Shown piece after piece: positions 14,325 through 18,612 of a stretch of 18,612 bases of DNA. The DNA comes from JBBQIY01 sp964618405 (GTDB lineage Bacteria; Verrucomicrobiota; Kiritimatiellia; RFP12; UBA3636). The position numbers and the translations under genes were made by a program. Position 1 is the stretch's first letter. Every line of letters begins with the position of its first letter. The DNA is taken from positions 1 through 18,612 of the forward strand of contig CAZUAY010000039.1 of the NCBI GenBank assembly GCA_964618405.1, read 5' to 3'. The notes under the pieces were generated by a model. It was not told the origin of the DNA. It searched no databases and saw nothing but the letters and a program-made list of their open reading frames with translations.

Positions 14325-16922
14325 ATGAGATGCTTATCATTTTTTAAGTTTTTATTGAGATTTTTGTGGCCAACTAAAAATGCCATGAGCCATTGCCGTA
14401 GTGCCGCAATGGTGACGGTTTTGTTCCTGGTTGCAGTATCAGCTGTCTCAGCAGAGCCGAAACTTAACGCCAACGTAAAACCGGTAAGCATCTTTATAGG
14501 GGATGCCTTTACTCTTTTTGTAACGTTGGATGGTGCGCCTGCTGGTGGCGCGACACCCCAATTCGCGAATACCGATAAGGCGCAGATCAGAGGCGGCGAG
14601 CCACAATCACAGTCCAACCGTAGCATTACCATTATCAACGGGAAGCGTACTGAAAATTCTGTTGAACGTACATCATGGGTCTACTCGATTACCCCTGAAG
14701 AGGTCGGTGTTTTTTCCATGGGAACGGCTTCGGTCAAGGTGAACGGCAAGACGCTTAGCACCCAAATTTCCGATGTGCGGGTGATCGGAGCAGAACCACA
14801 GCCCTATGCAGCCGTTGAAGTATCCTCAAGTCGTGAGCGTGTTTTGCTGGACGAGAGTTTTGAAATTTCCGTAAGCGTTATCGTGGCGAAGCTCGACGGT
14901 TCCGCTGTTGACACGAATCCAATGCCGAGCGGGGGGCAGACGCCGGGGCTGATTGAGATTCCGTTTCTTTCGGAAGGTGGGGTGAAGGGCGCGACCTTCG
15001 AGCGCAAGCTTGAAGATCTTCTGAATCCGCTGATGCAGCGGCGCGGCGATGCCGTCGGTTTTCGGATTAACGATTTTTCGGTGAATTCTGGTCTGTCGAT
15101 GTTTTCTATGTTCCAAGAGCGACAGCCTGCGGTTTTTTATTTTGATCGGTCAGAATCCGAACTGAATAGCAAACCGGCATGGAAGTATAGCCTGAGTATC
15201 CCCATGAAGGCTACGGACGAAGGCGTTTGTCGCTTCCCAACGGCGCGGTTTAAAGGCGTTGTTTACACCCAAGATGCTGGCGTTACCGAAGTAAAGCAAC
15301 TCTCCGTTTTCGCTGTTTCGCAACCTCTCGACGTGAAGGTGACGCCTCCGCCTGAGGCGGGGCGTCCTGCCTCGTTCATCGGTTCCCTCGGTACCCACAT
15401 GAGCGCGAGTGTGGCCGTCGATGCCCAGTCGTGTCGACAGGGTGATCCTCTTCAATTGACGCTTGATATCGTCGGTGACCTGACCTCCTCAAACATGCGT
15501 GAGCCTAAAATCTTCGAAAACTCGGCAATGGCAGAACGCTTCCGTCACTATGGTGATATCGGACACGAGAAGACCGCCGCAGGCATGCGCTACACGTACA
15601 AGATACGACCCATGGTGAGCGGTACGATCGAGATTCCATCGTTTGAATTATCCTTTTATAATACCGTCACGCGCACCTACGAGACCGTGAACACGGCACC
15701 CGTTCCCCTCCGTGTCGATCCCGCGCCGGAGCTCGACCTCAACGCCATTCTCGGCGTTTCCACGAATGCCGAGTCCTCACGACTTGCCTTGCGGCAGCAA
15801 CTCGTTCCTTCCGCGATCACCGTCGCTTCCAAGGGTGTTTCAAAAGCGGAGACCCTCGATAGCCGCAAGGTGTTAGCCGTTGCTCTCATTCCGCCTGCGG
15901 CGTACGGATTTCTCATTCTCGTTGTCGGCGCATGGCGTCGGCGTAAGGCGTTCGGCAAGGCGTTTCGGCGGAGCTCGGCCACCTCACGCTCGGTTCGTGG
16001 GATTCTCAAGGCCAAAACACCGCAACAGATTATGGATGCCGTGGGGCTCCTCCTTCGCGATAAGATGGGCGCGAAGGGAAGTGGGTTTACCCCTAGCGAC
16101 GTCCGAAATATTTTGACAAAGCAGGGTGTAGACTCTGCCACATGTGAAGAAATTGCCAGCCTGCTTCAGGAAGTGTTTGACTCTGGGTTTAGTCCTGATG
16201 CCGATCCGGTGGCACTTGTCAAAGCGCGACGTGGACGGATTGCTGAGCTGTTCTCTGGAATAAAGCTTTCCCTGATCCTGCTTTTTGTGGCAGGGTTCGT
16301 TTCGAGCTCATTGGGCGCAGAGGAAAAGGCCGCCTCGTTTGTGTGGCGTCAAGCGAATGCAACGGCCTCATCGGCGAGGACGCAGGAGGACTTCCGTCAG
16401 GCCGCGCTCGTTTACCGAGAGCTTATCGATAGCGGCTCGGTCAATGGTGCGGTGCTCTACAACTACGGCACAATGTTACTGTTTGCCGGACTTCCTTCGG
16501 AGGCGGTTGATGCCTTTGAGCGAGCAGAGGCTCTCGAGGGTGCTTCACCCGAGCTTGAGAACAATCTCGATCTCGCTCTGAGCGCCATGAACAAGCTTGC
16601 GCATCCGCTCAGGGATGGTGGGTGGCAGGGTGCAGACTCTGCCACAGCGTTGTCGTGGTATCGCGTGCCACTTTTCTGGCATTACGGTGTGCCGGTAAGC
16701 GTGAGGCTGGAAGCGTTGGCCGTGATGTGGGGCGTTTTGTGGTTGGGTCTGATTTTGAAATTTGTACGGCTTCGGAGAATCGGCAAGGTGCTGGTAGCGG
16801 TGAGTTTGGTTGGGCTGGCGGTGTTTGGTAGTAGTGTGTTGGCAAGCAAGCGGGTGCTAGACAAGCCGATACCGGAAGTTCCCACGTTACAGGAGACCGC
16901 AGAAAGGACGGTGACGCAATGA
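14325..16922 (+). CDS. BatD-BatE fusion protein (oxygen-tolerance/aerotolerance family)
   Basis: An 865-residue envelope protein, far longer than BatD alone. A signal sequence ends AVSAVSA, then come BatD-type beta domains: PKLNANVKPVSIFIGDAFTLFV, IINGKRTENSVERTSWVYSITPEEVG and PPPEAGRP at about 341. A membrane helix follows (about 514-537) and a basic/cytosolic segment. At about 646-664 an internal signal-peptide-like stretch (KLSLILLFVAGFVSSSLGA) begins a BatE-like part: TPR-type helices (QAALVYRELIDSG..., LYNYGTMLLFAGLPSEAVDAFERAEAL) and two membrane helices (about 800-845). GGAGG (14308-14312) touches an ATG at 14313 with no spacing; ATG 14325 has 12 nt and is preferred. Bat proteins are linked to envelope stress and aerotolerance, with unsettled biochemistry. 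The 3' end overlaps the next gene by ATGA. Confidence 0.8.
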   Translation: MRCLSFFKFLLRFLWPTKNAMSHCRSAAMVTVLFLVAVSAVSAEPKLNANVKPVSIFIGDAFTLFVTLDGAPAGGATPQFANTDKAQIRGGEPQSQSNRSITIINGKRTENSVERTSWVYSITPEEVGVFSMGTASVKVNGKTLSTQISDVRVIGAEPQPYAAVEVSSSRERVLLDESFEISVSVIVAKLDGSAVDTNPMPSGGQTPGLIEIPFLSEGGVKGATFERKLEDLLNPLMQRRGDAVGFRINDFSVNSGLSMFSMFQERQPAVFYFDRSESELNSKPAWKYSLSIPMKATDEGVCRFPTARFKGVVYTQDAGVTEVKQLSVFAVSQPLDVKVTPPPEAGRPASFIGSLGTHMSASVAVDAQSCRQGDPLQLTLDIVGDLTSSNMREPKIFENSAMAERFRHYGDIGHEKTAAGMRYTYKIRPMVSGTIEIPSFELSFYNTVTRTYETVNTAPVPLRVDPAPELDLNAILGVSTNAESSRLALRQQLVPSAITVASKGVSKAETLDSRKVLAVALIPPAAYGFLILVVGAWRRRKAFGKAFRRSSATSRSVRGILKAKTPQQIMDAVGLLLRDKMGAKGSGFTPSDVRNILTKQGVDSATCEEIASLLQEVFDSGFSPDADPVALVKARRGRIAELFSGIKLSLILLFVAGFVSSSLGAEEKAASFVWRQANATASSARTQEDFRQAALVYRELIDSGSVNGAVLYNYGTMLLFAGLPSEAVDAFERAEALEGASPELENNLDLALSAMNKLAHPLRDGGWQGADSATALSWYRVPLFWHYGVPVSVRLEALAVMWGVLWLGLILKFVRLRRIGKVLVAVSLVGLAVFGSSVLASKRVLDKPIPEVPTLQETAERTVTQ

Positions 16923-18034
16923 CCGTAAGAAATTTCATCGCATGGCTTGCCGTTGGCCTCATTTTCGTGACCTGCGCTTTTGCGCAAGAAGGGGCACCTC
17001 CTGCTCCGAAGGTGGTGTTTGAGATTCTTCCGAAACAAGACACGTATTATGTTGGCCAGCGCGTGACGGCGAGACTGTCCATCGATTTAGGCGAGGCGGA
17101 GCTATCGAGTCAGGTCGGTACCGAGGGTTTGCCAGATGGCAATACGGCACAGATGAGTGAATTCAGGCAAGTGACTACGGGCAATCCCCAGACGCTGATG
17201 TTTTCTGCGAGCATGATCATTCTGAAGCAGGGACTGAATATTTTCGCGCCTGTGCTAAGTGGGCAGATGGCGATACGCGTAAAATCGTCGGGGTTTTTTT
17301 CTAGCCGGCGGATCTATCCGTTTCGTGCGCAGTCTGAGCCTGTGGAAATGCAGGTCAAGGTGCCACCAGAAGCGGGACGTCCTGAAAATTATTGTGGGGC
17401 TGTCGGCGAGTACAGGCTCGATGCGGAGCTAACACCAAGGACTTGCATGGTGGGCGATCTGCTCACGCTCAAGTGGGCGCTGGTGGGCAACGGCACGGCC
17501 GACGATGTGACGAAGGTGGAGTATAAGCCAGGAAAGGATTTCAGGGTTTATCCCCCGCGCGTGACTTCGCAGGCGGATGGAGTGGTCTCCTGTTCACAGG
17601 TGATCATTCCACTCAGTACGAATGTCACGAGCGCGGCGGCGTTCAATCTCTCGGTCTTCAACCCGTTAAAAGGCGAGTATACGGAACTCTCGTCTGGGCC
17701 TTTTAGGTTGCGGGTTGGCGTGCGTGTGATTAGCGAGGCGCCGACGAATACGCTTTCGAGTTTGGTTTACCGGACTGAACCAGAAGAGACGGTACAGCAA
17801 GCTTTGACAAACGGGGATGGCTGGTTGCGGTTCCTACATCGAAAGCGAGGCGAGACGGCATCGCTGTCGGTGTCGGCATCTGCGCGATTGTGTCCCGATG
17901 CGGTGTCGCGGATTCTTTTCGAAATTCCAGCGGGCTCGTCGATTGAAGTCCGGGAGCGTTACGGGGACTGGGCTCGTGTTTTGCACGATGGTGCGGCTGG
18001 ATGGATACCCTCGGCGGTGATCGGGGAGAAGTAG
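16919..18034 (+). CDS. BatD-like protein with C-terminal SH3 domain
   Basis: A 371-residue secreted or periplasmic protein. The signal peptide MTVRNFIAWLAVGLIFVTCAFA is followed by BatD-type beta domains (VVFEILPKQDTYYVGQRVTARLSI; PPEAGRP at about 150; MVGDLLTLKWALVGNG). Around PPEAGRP it parallels the preceding protein, which suggests a divergent paralogue. The last about 65 residues (SARLCPDAVSRILFEIPAGSSIEVRERYGDWARVLHDGAAGWIPSAVI) are a bacterial SH3 domain of the kind that normally ends BatE. There is no membrane helix after the signal peptide. The start overlaps the upstream stop by ATGA, so translation is probably coupled and the two proteins likely work together. The stop codon lies inside a heptad repeat. 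Family assignment is by motif recognition only. Confidence 0.75.
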   Translation: MTVRNFIAWLAVGLIFVTCAFAQEGAPPAPKVVFEILPKQDTYYVGQRVTARLSIDLGEAELSSQVGTEGLPDGNTAQMSEFRQVTTGNPQTLMFSASMIILKQGLNIFAPVLSGQMAIRVKSSGFFSSRRIYPFRAQSEPVEMQVKVPPEAGRPENYCGAVGEYRLDAELTPRTCMVGDLLTLKWALVGNGTADDVTKVEYKPGKDFRVYPPRVTSQADGVVSCSQVIIPLSTNVTSAAAFNLSVFNPLKGEYTELSSGPFRLRVGVRVISEAPTNTLSSLVYRTEPEETVQQALTNGDGWLRFLHRKRGETASLSVSASARLCPDAVSRILFEIPAGSSIEVRERYGDWARVLHDGAAGWIPSAVIGEK

Positions 18035-18058
18035 CGAGTAGCGAGTTGTGAGTTGCGA
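18031..18058 (+). repeat. heptad repeat array overlapping the stop of the last Bat gene
   Basis: Units GTAGCGA, GTAGCGA, GTTGTGA, GTTGCGA. The stop codon TAG (18032-18034) is in the first unit, the same arrangement as at the end of clpB. Confidence 0.88.
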
Positions 18059-18067
18059 GTGGGCGAG

Positions 18068-18125
18068 CCTGTAGCCGCGATCGGTGATCGCGGACGATTC
18101 CGGCCTCACCGAGGCCAGCCACAGG
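18068..18125 (+). repeat. REP-like two-hairpin element, copy B
   Basis: CCTGTAGCC ... GCCACAGG with two perfect hairpins: CCGCGATC-GGT-GATCGCGG (18075-18093) and GGCCTC-ACC-GAGGCC (18102-18116). A further partial start, CCTGTAGCCG, follows at 18135. Confidence 0.85.
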
Positions 18126-18612
18126 GGAGAAAAACCTGTAGCCGTTGATGACGGTCAATGAATCTTGAATGCGTCCCCATCTACACTGGGAGCATCATGC
18201 ATCTTACCTGTGTACGTACACCCTTGCTACGTCAAACAGGCAAGCCCGCCTGTTCTCATACAACAACGTCAACGTAATCTCGAACGTCGCCGTAATCTCC
18301 AGACCTCACTAAATTGAGTTCTTTCCTACTTTTCCATCGCAAGTTCAATTCCCGCTTCTAATGAGGTGTCGAGTACAAGTTCCTTTCCCTGAATACGAGT
18401 ACGCAATTGAGGCTGTCGTGAAGAAGCCGGTTTGGGGCCTCGCTTTTAATTCGAATACGCTATGCGGAGCAGGGTGGGGCGAAGCTGTCCCAGCGAGCCG
18501 TTTGTTTAAAATTAGCCGAAGCTGATCTCTGTATTTTTCGAAGGATGAAGTACAAAGGTTTTTTTCTTCGGCATCGTTTCGAAGCATGAGGAGAGACGGC
18601 TTGTCGGGACGA
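18126..18612. other. gene-free tail with small repeats
   Basis: I see no gene I can support. The region holds a partial REP-like start (18135), a 12-bp palindrome GTGTACGTACAC (18210-18221), a 7-bp hairpin AACAGGC/GCCTGTT (18235-18254) that could be a weak terminator for the Bat genes, and an 18-bp tandem repeat AACGTC(AA/GC)CGTAATCTC (18265-18300). An 80-codon minus-strand frame (18345-18587) runs through a repeat and shows no family feature. Confidence 0.5.
18466..18485 (+). repeat. interspersed 20-bp repeat, copy 3
   Basis: GGAGCAGGGTGGGGCGAAGC differs from copy 1 (10978) at one base. Confidence 0.7.

Noticed and set aside
18345..18587. 80-codon minus-strand frame near the window end
   Set aside because: It runs through the dispersed 20-bp repeat and shows no domain. 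It is more likely chance.

Overview
The window is bacterial chromosomal DNA with a 100-N scaffold gap (8743-8842). It looks like a draft or metagenome-derived scaffold. No rRNA gene is present, so the taxon is an inference. The BatD-type proteins, the four-helix-bundle (S23-type) protein, the sugar-phosphate isomerase and the repeat-rich intergenic DNA would fit a Gram-negative bacterium of the PVC group (Kiritimatiellota/Lentisphaerota/Verrucomicrobiota-like). I hold that placement with low confidence.

Layout. 1-1578: a YfcE-type phosphodiesterase, an AT-rich spacer with five TTATCAAC(A/G) boxes in inverted arrangement, and an XRE-type regulator with zinc-ribbon cysteines. 1783-2610: a TIM-barrel sugar-phosphate isomerase/epimerase. 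2732-7244 (minus strand): dnaK, groES, a four-helix-bundle gene, groEL, ended by a strong terminator. 7245-7823: a divergent, repeat-filled regulatory region. 7824-8531: a YugP-type membrane zinc peptidase. 8555-8842: 75-bp tandem repeats running into the gap. 8860-10806: htpG. 11052-13661: clpB. 13662-14312: a second repeat-filled spacer. 14325-18034: two overlapping genes that redistribute the domains of BatD and BatE. 18035-18612: repeats and no gene I can support.

How the genes fit together. Most of the window is a protein-quality-control island: the Hsp70, Hsp60/Hsp10, Hsp90 and Hsp100 chaperones plus a membrane peptidase. Three of its transcription units (dnaK, the peptidase, clpB) have -24/-12 (sigma-54-type) promoter matches with exact GG-N10-GC spacing just upstream of the start codon. 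The htpG upstream region is lost in the gap. This suggests RpoN-dependent control of a stress regulon, in place of HrcA/CIRCE, which I do not see.

The intergenic DNA is unusual. At least ten short arrays are built of 7-bp units (AGTCGCT, GTGCGCA/GTGCGTA, GTTGCGA/GTGGCGA/GTAGCGA, GAATTAC), often about four units long. They alternate with REP-like elements whose hairpins keep pairing through compensatory changes. Two arrays run into the stop codons of clpB and the last Bat gene. Two inverted arrays bracket the four-helix-bundle gene wedged between groES and groEL, so that gene looks like a passenger of a small mobile unit.
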